64,000 bases of DNA from Planctomycetaceae bacterium (GTDB taxonomy: Bacteria > Planctomycetota > Planctomycetia > Planctomycetales > Planctomycetaceae), in NCBI GenBank assembly GCA_028284145.1, contig JANQSH010000198.1, positions 1 through 64,000 on the forward strand. Reading direction: 5' to 3'. How positions within the stretch are numbered: position 1 is the first letter of the stretch; each line of letters opens with the position of its first letter. Both the position numbers and the translations under genes were made by a program. The notes under the pieces were generated by a model that was given only the letters and a program-made list of their open reading frames with translations, was not told the DNA's origin and did no database searches. Shown here piece by piece: positions 1 through 9,589 of the stretch.

Positions 1-11
1 GTCCGTCAAGA

Positions 12-99
12 TTAAAATTTGGGTTCGGTAAAGTTGCAAGGAGCGACAACGGAGCGGGTTATGTCAACCCGCACCCCAAAACAAAGCCTTGACAAGGCA
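12..99 (+). repeat. Dispersed repeat R2, copy A
   Basis: One of three R2 copies (others near 20148 and 42769). The shared core reads AAGTTGCAAGGAGCG, then a hairpin GCGGGTT-ATGTC-AACCCGC with a perfect 7 bp stem, then CCAAAACAAAG, then a second hairpin GCCTTG-A-CAAGGC. It abuts R1 copy 1 directly at position 100. No function is known to me. Reading frames in it look spurious. Confidence 0.7.
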
Positions 100-200
100 T
101 TAGAGCAGATTACCTTCTGGTGTGACGTCTCTGGCTCGTGGGGGGCTATATTTGTTAGCCGAACGACGCCCATCGCGGCACAGAAGAGCGTAATACATTC
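100..200 (-). repeat. Dispersed repeat R1, copy 1
   Basis: R1 in reverse orientation: it starts TTAGAGCAGATTACC, continues with the conserved GTGTGACGTCTCTGGCTCG core and ends AGAGCGTAATAC. The terminal hairpin at its far end is partly lost (GAATG instead of an AGAGCG arm). It lies downstream of the stop of the minus-strand coiled-coil gene. Confidence 0.8.
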
Positions 201-319
201 TGGAATCTGTCGCGACAGTTCCCGGATGCGTAAAAAAAGGGCCCCGAAGTGACCGAGGGGGTGAGTCACTCCGAGACCCTTGAGAACGCGATTGCTCGCG
301 TTTTTCCGGTGTGTCAGTC

Positions 320-2107
320 TTATTGAGCGCTGGTCGATTGCACGTTTTTATCTTGCATGGCCGAACCGCCGGATGTTCGCACGTCGAACTCCGCCTTGCG
401 GGCTTCCGCCTCCCGACGGACAGCAGAGGCTTCCGCTTCTTCAGCCACGGCGTCGGCTCGCAGAGCGTTGGCATTGGTGCGTTTGGCAGACGCTTCTACC
501 CGTCGTGCTTTGGCTTCGGCATATTTGGCGTCGGCTTCAGCCTGCAGTGCCTGTGCTTCGGCTTCCAATGCTTCGGCTTCGGCACGCTGGGCCATGGCTT
601 CGGCTCTCAGGGCGTTGGCTGTGGCTCGTTCTGCCTGAGCTTCAGCAACCTGCAGTTTCAGCTCCAACCTGCGACGTTCCATTGCAATTTTATGTTGCCG
701 TGCGATATCGCGAGCCTGTTGTGGTTCAGTAATCGGCCTGGTCGCAGCATTGTTCGCCAGAACCTGCGGTTCCCCACTTTTTTTCGGTTCAACTGCGACT
801 TCCGGTCCACCACCCAGTGAAGGCAATCTCACACCCGGAGTTGGGACGGCCTTTTCGTTTACGGTTGGTTGCGAAGGTGTTGGTATGGTCGCCACATTGC
901 CATCGAGAGACGGTAGCGGAAGATCGATCGAGGGCATCTGGGAGCCATTGTTGCCCGTCAATGTTGGGAGTTTGCGTTGTGTTGCGGCGGTGTCCGGTGG
1001 TTGGCTGGCGACCGTTTCGGGGATTTCCGGTGCGATAATTTTCTTTGGAGCCCGGCGGGCAATCGCCTCAGAATTGGTTCGCTCCAGGTAGAGACGCAAT
1101 CCACTGAGTGCGTGGTACAACGCTCCAACTTCAATCGGTTCGTGACGATTTTCGATCAAACCATTGGCGAGTTTTGCAACGCCTTGCGCGACCCATGGTT
1201 CGTGCAGCCGGTCATCGGGAAGGGCCTGCATCAGGAATTCGAGGATGTGTCCGCTGGAGGCACAGACGTCGGCGAAATCCCGTTTGTTTTCCGGTCCCTT
1301 AAAATAGGCTGAGGAAAACGTGCCATCGGAATTCTGTAATGCTTTTGCCATGGCAATGTATTTTTGCAGCTTCTGTTCGGCTTCAATCCAGACACCCCGT
1401 AGCGGCCGACCCGTCTCCAGATAACGATTGCGGGCATAGGCCAGTGCGAACAGGCCATGCGTTCCTCCGCATGCTGCATCGACCACGGTGTCTCGTGTCT
1501 GGATTTGGACCAGTTTCTCGATGCTCCAGTTTTCGCTCTCTTTGTTTTTCCAGCGGGAATCACAATGGATGTAATGCGACAAGGCCCAAAGTGTCCAGGT
1601 GATTTCCTCTCGATCATTCACCGTCATCCTGGCATGTTCGACCATATCGGCGATCGTGATTTTGCCGTCTTTGGTCTGAATTTCAAAATCCAATTTCAAA
1701 CCGGCCAATGACATGATGGCAAGGAACTGATTTGGATGGCCTTCAAAGAAATAGGGTTCTGTGAAAGGATGAGCCCGCCCACCAAATTCGGTCTTCTCAA
1801 ACCAGGCATCGCCGCGGAATCTTGGATTCGTCGCAATCCACTCCACAGCACTGATGCGAGAGTTGCCGTGATTCAGCGTAAATTCTTCACCAAAGGTGAG
1901 AATGCCATGCATGATTTGCCAGGGGGTGTGAACTTGCGCGTTCAAATGACGTTTCCTGGAAACGTCCATTGCCATCTGCACCCGTGCACGCAGTTGTTGC
2001 TGCTCGCTGAGGGAAATCGATTTGCTGGCAGCGCTCAAACTCGGTGCAACGCAAGCTACGACGACAAAAAACGTCGCAACAATTCCTTTATTTGTGAGCC
2101 GGTTCAT
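320..2107 (-). CDS. Secreted protein with C-terminal Ala-rich heptad coiled coil
   Basis: 595 aa. The start is set at 2107 because AGGAG lies 11 nt upstream; a longer frame from 2140 has no such site. An N-terminal hydrophobic stretch (about residues 8-27) looks like a signal peptide or anchor. Residues about 30-340 form a helical domain with conserved-looking Trp, His and Cys (for example DAACGGTHGLFAL) that I cannot assign; it faintly resembles alpha/alpha-toroid proteins. A Pro/Thr-rich linker follows, then residues about 488-578 are 13 consecutive heptads of the type AEAxALR, predicted to form a long coiled coil, and a 17-residue tail. At DNA level this is a 21 bp period between about 374 and 646. 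An envelope or structural role is an inference. Confidence 0.75.
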   Translation of the reverse strand: MNRLTNKGIVATFFVVVACVAPSLSAASKSISLSEQQQLRARVQMAMDVSRKRHLNAQVHTPWQIMHGILTFGEEFTLNHGNSRISAVEWIATNPRFRGDAWFEKTEFGGRAHPFTEPYFFEGHPNQFLAIMSLAGLKLDFEIQTKDGKITIADMVEHARMTVNDREEITWTLWALSHYIHCDSRWKNKESENWSIEKLVQIQTRDTVVDAACGGTHGLFALAYARNRYLETGRPLRGVWIEAEQKLQKYIAMAKALQNSDGTFSSAYFKGPENKRDFADVCASSGHILEFLMQALPDDRLHEPWVAQGVAKLANGLIENRHEPIEVGALYHALSGLRLYLERTNSEAIARRAPKKIIAPEIPETVASQPPDTAATQRKLPTLTGNNGSQMPSIDLPLPSLDGNVATIPTPSQPTVNEKAVPTPGVRLPSLGGGPEVAVEPKKSGEPQVLANNAATRPITEPQQARDIARQHKIAMERRRLELKLQVAEAQAERATANALRAEAMAQRAEAEALEAEAQALQAEADAKYAEAKARRVEASAKRTNANALRADAVAEEAEASAVRREAEARKAEFDVRTSGGSAMQDKNVQSTSAQ

Positions 2108-2502
2108 GCTCGTATGATCTCCTGCTCGTCGTCGATCCATATGGCTTGTCGTATTTGGAGTGAACGGTTTCTAAAAACCTCGGCAACGCAGGCATCTCAA
2201 GTATGAGAGCGTTTCAATCGTGACCGTGTTACCAGGTCAACCATCCTGTCGGTGGAGCCGGTCCAAGTGGGCTTTCTGTCGGCGGGATTCAGCCAAGCCG
2301 TCTGAGATCAATCTCTACCACCTCTACCACGAAATAAAACGCAACATATGGAAACCGAACGCATTTCGTTCATTCTCCCCATTTTGCGTATATTCGTTTT
2401 CGGGTGACTCATCGCGAGAACTGCAACGGATCGACACCCAGCGCACGTTTCTCGCGAACGTTCATCAAAAGGCAGAAAATATCACCAAAACAGACTTAAC
2501 CT

Positions 2503-2703
2503 GTGGAAGCGTGCCAATGCGAAGAATTGTCAAAATCCCCACAATCCGCACAGCCCGCAGCGAAGGATGGCATCAGGCAGACCGGCGTCCCCTGCGCACC
2601 ATTCGCACAAATGTTTGGTCGGTCCAAACGTCAGGACGACTGCATGAATTGCAACCGGAGCAAAGTGGAATACGGGTATAACCCGACCACTGGTGGTCGT
2701 TGA
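2503..2703 (+). CDS. Possible small Cys-containing protein
   Basis: A 66 aa frame opening with GTG shortly after an in-frame TAA. It has a Cys pair near the N terminus (CQC), one Cys mid-way and CMNC near the C terminus, which would suit a small metal-binding protein. There is no clear ribosome binding site and I do not recognise the family. It is the only plausible gene in the 630 bp gap between 2108 and 2739. It could be a chance frame. Confidence 0.3.
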   Translation: MEACQCEELSKSPQSAQPAAKDGIRQTGVPCAPFAQMFGRSKRQDDCMNCNRSKVEYGYNPTTGGR

Positions 2704-2739
2704 TCAGCCAACCGGAAAAGTCGATGTGAAACTCGCAGT

Positions 2740-3903
2740 TTAACCGGCTGACTCGCTTTCACGTAACACTTCGATTCCGTCAATCAACCGTTCAATATCT
2801 TCTGTACTGGTGTAAACATGAGGGCTCAGGCGGACGTAGCCTGCGCGATGGTTCAAGGCAACATGACGGTTCAGCATCTGTTTTCGAAATCGTCCGGGCG
2901 AAACACCGGGAATATCACAAGACACGATGCCCGACCAATGTGCATCCGACCGGTTGCTGATTACGGTGACATCTGCCGATTGCAATTTTTCACAAAGCTC
3001 ATCGGAAACATCTCGAAGACGCTGATTGAGATGATCCACTCCAATCCAGGAGAACTCGCTCAAACTGGCGTGCAATGCCAGCAGCCCTGCCATGTTGTAA
3101 GAACCACCTTCGTAGCGGCTGGCGGTCGGCTTCAGGTCGAGTTTCGGGTTGCTGAAGTTACCGGCGTGTTTGACACTATTCCAGCCAACTCCTTTGGGCG
3201 TCAAGCGATCGATGTGCTCTTCCTTACAAAAAAACACGCCCGCACCTTCCGGCCCGAGCATCCACTTGTGACCATCTGCCGCTGCGAAGTCGATGTCGGT
3301 TTCGCGCACATCCAACGGAAGAACCGGAAACCCCTGGATAACGTCGGCAAAAAACAATGCGTCATGCGCATGCGCAATTTCAGCCAGCATTTTCAGGTCA
3401 TTGCGCCAGCCGGTCTTGAAATCGACCCAACTGGCTGCGACGACACGTGTTCGGTCATCACAGGCGGCATCGATGTCATGTGGGTTGAGTTTTCCATCGA
3501 TGGCCGTCACGCGCCGTACATCGACTCCTCGCTTTTCCAATGCCAGCCAGGGATAAAAATTGCTCGGGAACTCCCCATCTGGCAGGACGACATTGTCTCC
3601 CTGTTGCCAGGGCAATCCCTCGGCGACGATGCAAATTCCCTCGGTCGTATTCCGGATGAGCGCGATTTCTGAAAGTTCGGCATTCATCATTTGGGCAAGA
3701 ATTGCGCGGAGATCTTCCAGAGTATTTCGCCAGTCCATCCAATTGACCGTTCCATTTTCGCTGGCATCGACCAGGAAATTCTGAAAAGCGGAAACGACAT
3801 GCCGAGAGAGGGGAGCGACCGCAGCATGGTCGAAATAGGCCCAACGTGTTACAACCGGCATCTGTTCCCGAAATTCGTGCCACCAGTCTGATGGGTAACT
3901 CAT
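2740..3903 (-). CDS. Class V aminotransferase-fold PLP enzyme
   Basis: 387 aa from the ATG at 3903; the longer frame from 4017 would translate repeat R1 copy 2, so that extension is rejected. Sequence traits of the cysteine desulfurase/class V family are visible: an early YFDHAA motif, RNTTEGI, a central DVIQGFP with its Asp for the PLP ring nitrogen, and ADGHKWMLGPEGAG with the Schiff-base Lys. No desulfurase active-site Cys loop is evident, so the substrate is unknown; selenocysteine lyase/isopenicillin epimerase-like members look similar. It is divergent from the helicase gene, with R1 between them. Confidence 0.85.
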   Translation of the reverse strand: MSYPSDWWHEFREQMPVVTRWAYFDHAAVAPLSRHVVSAFQNFLVDASENGTVNWMDWRNTLEDLRAILAQMMNAELSEIALIRNTTEGICIVAEGLPWQQGDNVVLPDGEFPSNFYPWLALEKRGVDVRRVTAIDGKLNPHDIDAACDDRTRVVAASWVDFKTGWRNDLKMLAEIAHAHDALFFADVIQGFPVLPLDVRETDIDFAAADGHKWMLGPEGAGVFFCKEEHIDRLTPKGVGWNSVKHAGNFSNPKLDLKPTASRYEGGSYNMAGLLALHASLSEFSWIGVDHLNQRLRDVSDELCEKLQSADVTVISNRSDAHWSGIVSCDIPGVSPGRFRKQMLNRHVALNHRAGYVRLSPHVYTSTEDIERLIDGIEVLRESESAG

Positions 3904-3920
3904 AGTCGTACCTGTATATT

Positions 3921-4027
3921 CTACTGGGCGACCAACGCCCTTCTGTGCCGTGATGGGCGTGTTTTTTGCCTGCGATAGTGGATTCCCACAAGTCAGAGAC
4001 GTCACACCAAAAAGCAAACTGCTCTAA
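3921..4027 (+). repeat. Dispersed repeat R1, copy 2
   Basis: The right half is canonical (GACGTCACACCAAAAAGC then ACTGCTCTAA). The left hairpin is GGGCG-ACCAA-CGCCC, differing from the consensus AGAGCG/CGCTCT on both arms so that pairing is kept. It fills the whole divergent promoter region between the aminotransferase and the helicase gene. Confidence 0.75.
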
Positions 4028-4036
4028 CATAATCCC

Positions 4037-6472
4037 ATGAATGAAAGCCAACCTGATTCGAGCGTCCCTTCGAGAGACGAACTCGCTTCATTATATCTCG
4101 ATCAACTCGAATATGATCCCTATCCGGTTCAGGAAGAAGCGCTGCTGGCCTGGTTTGAGGACAATGAAGGGGTTCTCGTTTGTGCGCCAACGGGAACTGG
4201 AAAGACGTTGATCGCGGAGGCGGCTCTTTTTGAGGCGCTTCACACACGCAAACGCGCGTATTATACCACCCCACTGATCGCATTGACCGATCAGAAATTT
4301 CAGGAATTGCAGGATTCCGCAGAGAAGTGGGGATTTGTGCGCGAAGACGTGGGACTGGTGACAGGCAACCGCTGTGTCAACCCTGAGGCCATCGTGTTGG
4401 TTGTCGTGGCAGAAGTACTTCTGAATCGACTGTTGCATGGCGAGATGTTTCGCTTCGACGATGTCACAGCCGTGGTGATGGATGAGTTTCACAGTTTTAA
4501 CGACCCGGAACGAGGAATCGTCTGGGAATTGTCGCTTGCTTTGCTGCCCAGACATGTTCGGCTGCTGTTGTTGTCGGCAACCGTTGGCAATACAGCGGAA
4601 TTTCTGCTTTGGCTGCGCAAAAGTCACAAACGGAAACTGCAACTGGTCCAAAGCAGCGATCGCAAAGTTCCCTTGCGATTTCATTGGGTGGGAGATGAGT
4701 TGCTGAATGAGTTCCTGGAACGGATCTCTGGTGGGGAAGAAGAGGACCGACGGACGCCCGCTTTGTTGTTCTGTTTCAACCGGGAGCAATGCTGGTCGGT
4801 TGCAGAACAACTCAAAGGAAAGCACCTCGTCTCGGCGGAACGGCGAAAAGAGCTGCAGGCGGAAATCGAAAAGCATGACTGGTCGCCGGGGGCCGGTCCG
4901 AAACTGAAACAGATTGTTCAGCGCGGGGTCGGTGTGCATCATGCGGGAATGATGCCGCGCTACCGACGGATTGTCGAGGACCTCTTTCAACGAAAACTCC
5001 TGGCCGTAACGGTCTGTACAGAAACATTGGCGGCGGGCATCAATCTGCCGGCTCGTTCGGTCATTCTGACGACCTTGATGAAAGGCCCGCCGGGGGACAG
5101 GAAACTGGTAGATGCAAGTTCGGCTCACCAGATGTTCGGTCGAGCAGGGCGACCGCAATTTGACTGTGAAGGATATGTCTACGTTCTTGCTCACGAAGAT
5201 GATGTCAAGATTGCCCGTTGGCAGGCGAAATACGACTCTATCCCCGAGGACACCAAAGACGCCGGTTTACGGAATGCGAAGAAGAAGCTGAAAAAGAAAA
5301 TGCCAACGCGGAGAAAAAACGAACAGTACTGGAATGAGCAACAGTTTGAAAAACTGGTGGCCGCTCCGCCGGGACGATTGTCGAGCCGGGGACATTTTCC
5401 CTGGCGACTTCTCGCCTATCTGTTGACGCTTTCTCCCCATGTTGATCGCCTGCGGGATGTCGTCAGCCGTCGGTTACTGGGTGACAAGTGGCTGAAAAAC
5501 GCTCAGAAGCAATTGACCAACATGTTGCTCACCTTGTGGGCGGGGGGATACGTCAAACTCGACCCGGAGCCACCTGCCAACGACGATGGAGTGACTGCCG
5601 ATACATCGGCATCGAACAATTCGCAGGGGGGGGATTCCACAGCGGCATCGGATGGAAACACAATCGGTGCGTTGTTGTCAGCAGCACGTGACAAAGCAGC
5701 TCCGTCAGACTCATCCAAAAGGAAACCAGAATCAAAAGCCGAAAGGGACGAAGAATCAGAGACACAGGAGTATGTTCCTCATGTTGCAACACCGACGGAA
5801 TCTTTGGAGAGATTGCTCGGGTTTCGTAGCATGAACCCACTTCTTGGTGTCTTTATGGCGGACAAGATGGCGATCGCCGCACCGGAAGAACGCATTCAAC
5901 TCTTCGAGAGTGTGCTGGAGATGCCCGGTTCGGTGGCGAAACTGGTACGGGTGCCGCGTCCCGAGGAGATGTCGCCGGGACCGTTGGCAACCGAATTCCT
6001 CGATCAATCATTGATCGAACGTGGCCTGGTGACATTTGATGAATTGTACCCCAATCGAGATGAATACTACGAAGAAGGCCCCCGATTTCCCATTCCCCTT
6101 GCAGACAAACTCCGCATGCTGTTCGACTCGGAATTTCCCCGTGTGCATTCGTTGCGAACGTGTGCGGTGTGGGCGGCGGGTGACGGGCTGCAATTCGGCG
6201 GCGATTTCAACAAATACATCAGCGGCCGTGGTCTGGCAAAACAGGAAGGGGTTCTGTTTCGACACTTTCTGCGGCTGATTCTACTGCTGGGCGAGTTTTC
6301 GCAAATTACCCCAGTGGATTGCGACGAGGCCGAATGGCAGGAATTCCTGCGCGATCTGGGAGACAGTCTGACCGAGGTCTGTCTGAGTGTCGATCCTGAC
6401 AGCACGTCGAAAACTCTGGAGGGCGCCGCTTCGGTCCCCGATCTTGTGCAGGGTGAATCGACAGGCGAATGA
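4037..6472 (+). CDS. Ski2-like DEAD/DEAH superfamily 2 helicase
   Basis: 811 aa. Helicase motifs are in order: Walker A APTGTGKT (about residues 50-57), motif II DEFH, motif III SAT, TETLAAGINLPAR (IV-V region) and motif VI QMFGRAGRPQFD. This matches Ski2/Mtr4/Hel308-type ATP-dependent RNA or DNA helicases. Between about 5565 and 5775 lies a hydrophilic Ser/Asp/Lys-rich insert that looks unstructured; a helical C-terminal region follows. The start ATG lies 10 bp after R1 copy 2, with no Shine-Dalgarno, so promoter elements would have to lie within or beside the repeat. The substrate cannot be told from sequence. Confidence 0.9.
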   Translation: MNESQPDSSVPSRDELASLYLDQLEYDPYPVQEEALLAWFEDNEGVLVCAPTGTGKTLIAEAALFEALHTRKRAYYTTPLIALTDQKFQELQDSAEKWGFVREDVGLVTGNRCVNPEAIVLVVVAEVLLNRLLHGEMFRFDDVTAVVMDEFHSFNDPERGIVWELSLALLPRHVRLLLLSATVGNTAEFLLWLRKSHKRKLQLVQSSDRKVPLRFHWVGDELLNEFLERISGGEEEDRRTPALLFCFNREQCWSVAEQLKGKHLVSAERRKELQAEIEKHDWSPGAGPKLKQIVQRGVGVHHAGMMPRYRRIVEDLFQRKLLAVTVCTETLAAGINLPARSVILTTLMKGPPGDRKLVDASSAHQMFGRAGRPQFDCEGYVYVLAHEDDVKIARWQAKYDSIPEDTKDAGLRNAKKKLKKKMPTRRKNEQYWNEQQFEKLVAAPPGRLSSRGHFPWRLLAYLLTLSPHVDRLRDVVSRRLLGDKWLKNAQKQLTNMLLTLWAGGYVKLDPEPPANDDGVTADTSASNNSQGGDSTAASDGNTIGALLSAARDKAAPSDSSKRKPESKAERDEESETQEYVPHVATPTESLERLLGFRSMNPLLGVFMADKMAIAAPEERIQLFESVLEMPGSVAKLVRVPRPEEMSPGPLATEFLDQSLIERGLVTFDELYPNRDEYYEEGPRFPIPLADKLRMLFDSEFPRVHSLRTCAVWAAGDGLQFGGDFNKYISGRGLAKQEGVLFRHFLRLILLLGEFSQITPVDCDEAEWQEFLRDLGDSLTEVCLSVDPDSTSKTLEGAASVPDLVQGESTGE

Positions 6473-6488
6473 AATGGGAGCTTTCGAT

Positions 6489-8006
6489 TCACCGGCGGGA
6501 GAGCATCATCGTTGTGCGCTGCACTCGTCCGTTTCTTTCAAATTCGACCGTGGTTCTTCCGAATGCCCTGTGTGCAAGTCTGGCGAATTCGTCGTGAGAC
6601 CGAAAAGTGCGACCGGAAATCTGATAGATGCGATCATTCGTCTGTAATCCCGCGAGATCTGCAACTGATCCGGGTGCGACGTGTGAGAGAATGATCGAAT
6701 TCGGCTCGGCTTCATCCCACTGAAACCAGATACCCACGCGGACGGGATCGCCAATCAGTTGCAGATTCAACGTTTCCGGCGTGTTGCCTCCTTTTCTGAT
6801 AACGACAGCTGAAGTGTTTTTGGGGCTGCCCAGCACGACGGTCCGAAAATCGGAATAGTGGGAGACTTGATGTCCGCCAAATTCCAGAATGTGATCGCCG
6901 ACTTTCAACCCCGCTTTCTGTGCAGGCGAGTCTTTTTCAACAGTCTCGACGATGACGGTTTTGCGCATTTGGGAATCCCATTGCCAATTGATGCCCAATC
7001 GTCCTTGCACGGCGGCTGGCTTTTTGAGGAAGTTTTTTCGGAAAGCCTCGCCCTCTTTCTTCGCGTTTGCTCGAAACGCAAAATCGCTCGGATGATTTGC
7101 AGCACGATTGACGAACTCAAACGCCATCCGAGAGACTTTTTCCACACCTTCTGAATTGACCAGTTCTGCATCATCAGAATGGCGGTGATAGTCCTTGTGC
7201 AATCCCGTGTGCAGCATGATGAATGGAATCCTCTTATCGAAGAACGGGTAATGATCGCTGTTGCGTTTGATTTCCCAATGGAACTCGATTTTCAGATCGG
7301 TCGATTGATTGCTGAGACTGATGCTGCGCCGCAGTCCAGGGGCAGAGCGGGTGCCATAGACCATCAGGCCTTTCTCCCCCAAACGCCCGATCATGTCGAT
7401 GTTGATCATCAATTGAATGGATTCCAGCGGAACAGTGGGATTTTTGACCCAATGAACGGAACCGAGCAACCCTTTCTCCTCTGCGTCCCAGAACGCGAAC
7501 AACAACGATCTTTTGGGAGGCGTTTGCATCATCGAAAAAGCGCGAATCACTTCGAGCAAGCCTGCCGTCCCACTCGCGTTGTCGTCGGCGCCATTGTGAA
7601 TCAGTCCGATTGTTCCGCGGCTGTTCTTCATCGACCCGCGACCGACATGATCGTAGTGCGCACCGATCACAATGTACTCATTTTTCAGTACGGGATCGCT
7701 GCCGGGAATGATGGCGAGAATGTTGCGGTAATCTTTCCCGAAAAGCTGGTGGAACGTGCCGTCTTCGCCGGCAGGTTTCGCATTGGTTTTTTTGAGTTCG
7801 TGAACGATATAGGCCCCGGCCGCATGACCACCGCGACGTCCCGCTTCCCGCCCTTCAAACGTATCGGCGGCCAACGTGTTGATATGGTTCTGCAATCGAT
7901 TTGTTTTGATCGACTCGAACGCCGTCATCAGCGTTTCGGCTTGAGCAGAGCATAATCCGAACAGGAATGCGGTTGAGGCAAGGAACGCGACAGAAAGAGT
8001 GCGCAT
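6489..8006 (-). CDS. Secreted M28-family zinc aminopeptidase with two PDZ domains
   Basis: 505 aa. The start at 8006 is chosen for a GGAAG site 8-12 nt upstream and a signal peptide (about residues 1-23, ending LCSAQA). The M28 di-zinc ligands are visible in order: GAHYDHVG (His), NGADDNASG (bridging Asp), DAEEKGLLG (catalytic Glu then Glu ligand), NIDMIGR (Asp) and HKDYHRHSDD (His). After the peptidase domain come two PDZ-like domains, about residues 330-410 (SPAQKAGLKVGDHIL) and 415-500 (GSVADLAGLQTNDRI). Likely an exported or envelope peptidase. It converges with the helicase gene with a 16 bp gap. Confidence 0.9.
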   Translation of the reverse strand: MRTLSVAFLASTAFLFGLCSAQAETLMTAFESIKTNRLQNHINTLAADTFEGREAGRRGGHAAGAYIVHELKKTNAKPAGEDGTFHQLFGKDYRNILAIIPGSDPVLKNEYIVIGAHYDHVGRGSMKNSRGTIGLIHNGADDNASGTAGLLEVIRAFSMMQTPPKRSLLFAFWDAEEKGLLGSVHWVKNPTVPLESIQLMINIDMIGRLGEKGLMVYGTRSAPGLRRSISLSNQSTDLKIEFHWEIKRNSDHYPFFDKRIPFIMLHTGLHKDYHRHSDDAELVNSEGVEKVSRMAFEFVNRAANHPSDFAFRANAKKEGEAFRKNFLKKPAAVQGRLGINWQWDSQMRKTVIVETVEKDSPAQKAGLKVGDHILEFGGHQVSHYSDFRTVVLGSPKNTSAVVIRKGGNTPETLNLQLIGDPVRVGIWFQWDEAEPNSIILSHVAPGSVADLAGLQTNDRIYQISGRTFRSHDEFARLAHRAFGRTTVEFERNGRVQRTTMMLSRR

Positions 8007-8242
8007 GAAATCTTCCAGGACAAAAGAAGAGGAAATCCCATCGTGAGGTTTCCCAACTATACAGGATCTGGAAGCGCAAACACGTACGAGGCTCAAAAAA
8101 ATTCGGGAGTCGAGCGATCCGATCGCTTCGCGAAAACTCAGCCACTACGATTGCGCAGGTTAACCATGCTGTTGTCAAAAAAAACGGTGCAGATTGCATG
8201 CCCCTCAAGTTCGTCGCAGGCTGGAGAATTCCCACTCACGGT

Positions 8243-9133
8243 CTATTCGAGCAGATCCTGCAAGGCTGTTTTCAGTTCCGGATGGCGGAACTGGTATCCC
8301 GCATTTTTGAGACGGTCCGGTTCGGCGCGAACACTGGCCAGTAACAGGTCATCCGCCATTTTGCCCAATGCGAGTCGTGCCGCAAACGCGGGCATCGGAA
8401 AAATCGTTGGCCTGCCGAGTACGCTGCCGAGCGTCCTGGTGAATTCCCGATTCGTCACGGGTTGTGGAGCAACGCACAACAGGGGACCTGAGAGCGATTG
8501 CTCTTTCAATGCGAACTGGATGACTCCCGAGACATCGTCAATCGATACCCACGACCAATACTGTTTGCCGCTGCCAACGATCCCACCAACGCCCAGTTTG
8601 AACGGTGTCAGCATCTTCTGTAACGCCCCACCTCTGGGGCTCAACACAACACCAATTCGCACATTGACTACGCGAATTCCCGCTTCTCGGGCAGGGTCAC
8701 AAGCGGCTTCCCACTCCTGGCAGACCTCTGGCAGAAAGCCGCTTCCGGGATCGTTTTCTTCGTTCAGTCGTTCATCACCTCGATCGCCGTAAAATCCAAT
8801 CGCCGATGCGCAAATCAGGGCTTTGGGTTTGGAATCGAGAGAAGCAAGTGCTTCACAAAGCAACCGTGTTCCGTCAACTCGGCTGGAGCGGATCTTTTTC
8901 TTTTGAGCGTCGCTCCATCGTTTCTCTGCAATGCCTTCGCCTGCCAGATGAATGACCGCGTCAATATCGGTGAGTTTTTCAGCTTCAATCTCGCCAGCAG
9001 TGATATCCCATCTCACATCCGTTTCGTTTGTGGGATTTCGTGTGAGCGCAACAACTTCGTAGCCATCATTCTTCAATTCCGCACAAAGCAAGGATCCAAT
9101 GAGGCCGTTGGCACCAGAAATCAAAATTTTCAT
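8243..9133 (-). CDS. TIGR01777-family NAD(P)-dependent epimerase (YfcH/SDR39U1-like)
   Basis: 296 aa. The N terminus has a Rossmann motif (SGANGLIGSLL), followed by VIHLAGEGIAEKRW and a CASAIGFYGDRGDE segment carrying the SDR Tyr, which are hallmarks of the YfcH/TIGR01777 branch of extended SDRs. The C terminus (about residues 245-296) matches the DUF1731 tail. Family members are cytosolic and their substrate is mostly unknown. The gene is on the minus strand between the peptidase and a small TPR gene and shows no clear operon link. Confidence 0.88.
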   Translation of the reverse strand: MKILISGANGLIGSLLCAELKNDGYEVVALTRNPTNETDVRWDITAGEIEAEKLTDIDAVIHLAGEGIAEKRWSDAQKKKIRSSRVDGTRLLCEALASLDSKPKALICASAIGFYGDRGDERLNEENDPGSGFLPEVCQEWEAACDPAREAGIRVVNVRIGVVLSPRGGALQKMLTPFKLGVGGIVGSGKQYWSWVSIDDVSGVIQFALKEQSLSGPLLCVAPQPVTNREFTRTLGSVLGRPTIFPMPAFAARLALGKMADDLLLASVRAEPDRLKNAGYQFRHPELKTALQDLLE

Positions 9134-9274
9134 CGTTACTTTTCCCTACAATATCTGTCGTACATATTCACGGGTGAAATGCTCATTCTTCCTTCTGATA
9201 TTAGACGCTCGAACAGGTTCTGGTAGCGGCAAATCGTCCGGATTCAGATTTCGGGACGGGTGATGAAATCCTTG

Positions 9275-9589
9275 TCAATCACATCCAAGTGATGCGAGGA
9301 AATCGGTCATTTCTCCTTCCGCGTGAGTGTCGCCAGTTTGCCGGGCCATTTCGATTCCCTGTGTCAGGATTGCTCGCGATTCTTTGATTTTGTCTTCGCG
9401 CGCCAGCACCTGGCCCATTTGGAACCAGGCGGGTACGTACTGGGGGTCGCGGTGGATGACTTCTTCAAAACCGGCGATCCCTGCCGAGATGTCCCTTTCC
9501 TCCACGCAAGCCATCGCCAAAGCGTACCTGAGAAAGATGTCATCGGGTTCGGATTGTAACAATTCTTCCAATTGTTTCCGGCTGGGCAT
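9275..9589 (-). CDS. Small TPR-repeat protein
   Basis: 104 aa from the ATG at 9589, with a GAG-containing site about 9 nt upstream; the 34-residue upstream extension is rejected. It consists almost entirely of about three TPR helix pairs (for example IFLRYALAMACVEERD and YVPAWFQMGQVLARED). It has no signal peptide. Presumably a cytosolic protein-protein interaction module. Its partner is unknown. Confidence 0.8.
   Translation of the reverse strand: MPSRKQLEELLQSEPDDIFLRYALAMACVEERDISAGIAGFEEVIHRDPQYVPAWFQMGQVLAREDKIKESRAILTQGIEMARQTGDTHAEGEMTDFLASLGCD

Noticed and set aside
100-474. Minus-strand frames across the left-end repeats that could be called small proteins
   Set aside because: They read through R1 and R2, and the same peptide pieces recur wherever the repeats occur, so they are artefacts of repeat DNA.
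3904-4017. N-terminal extension of the class V aminotransferase
   Set aside because: The 38 extra codons lie in R1 copy 2 and match other R1 translations.
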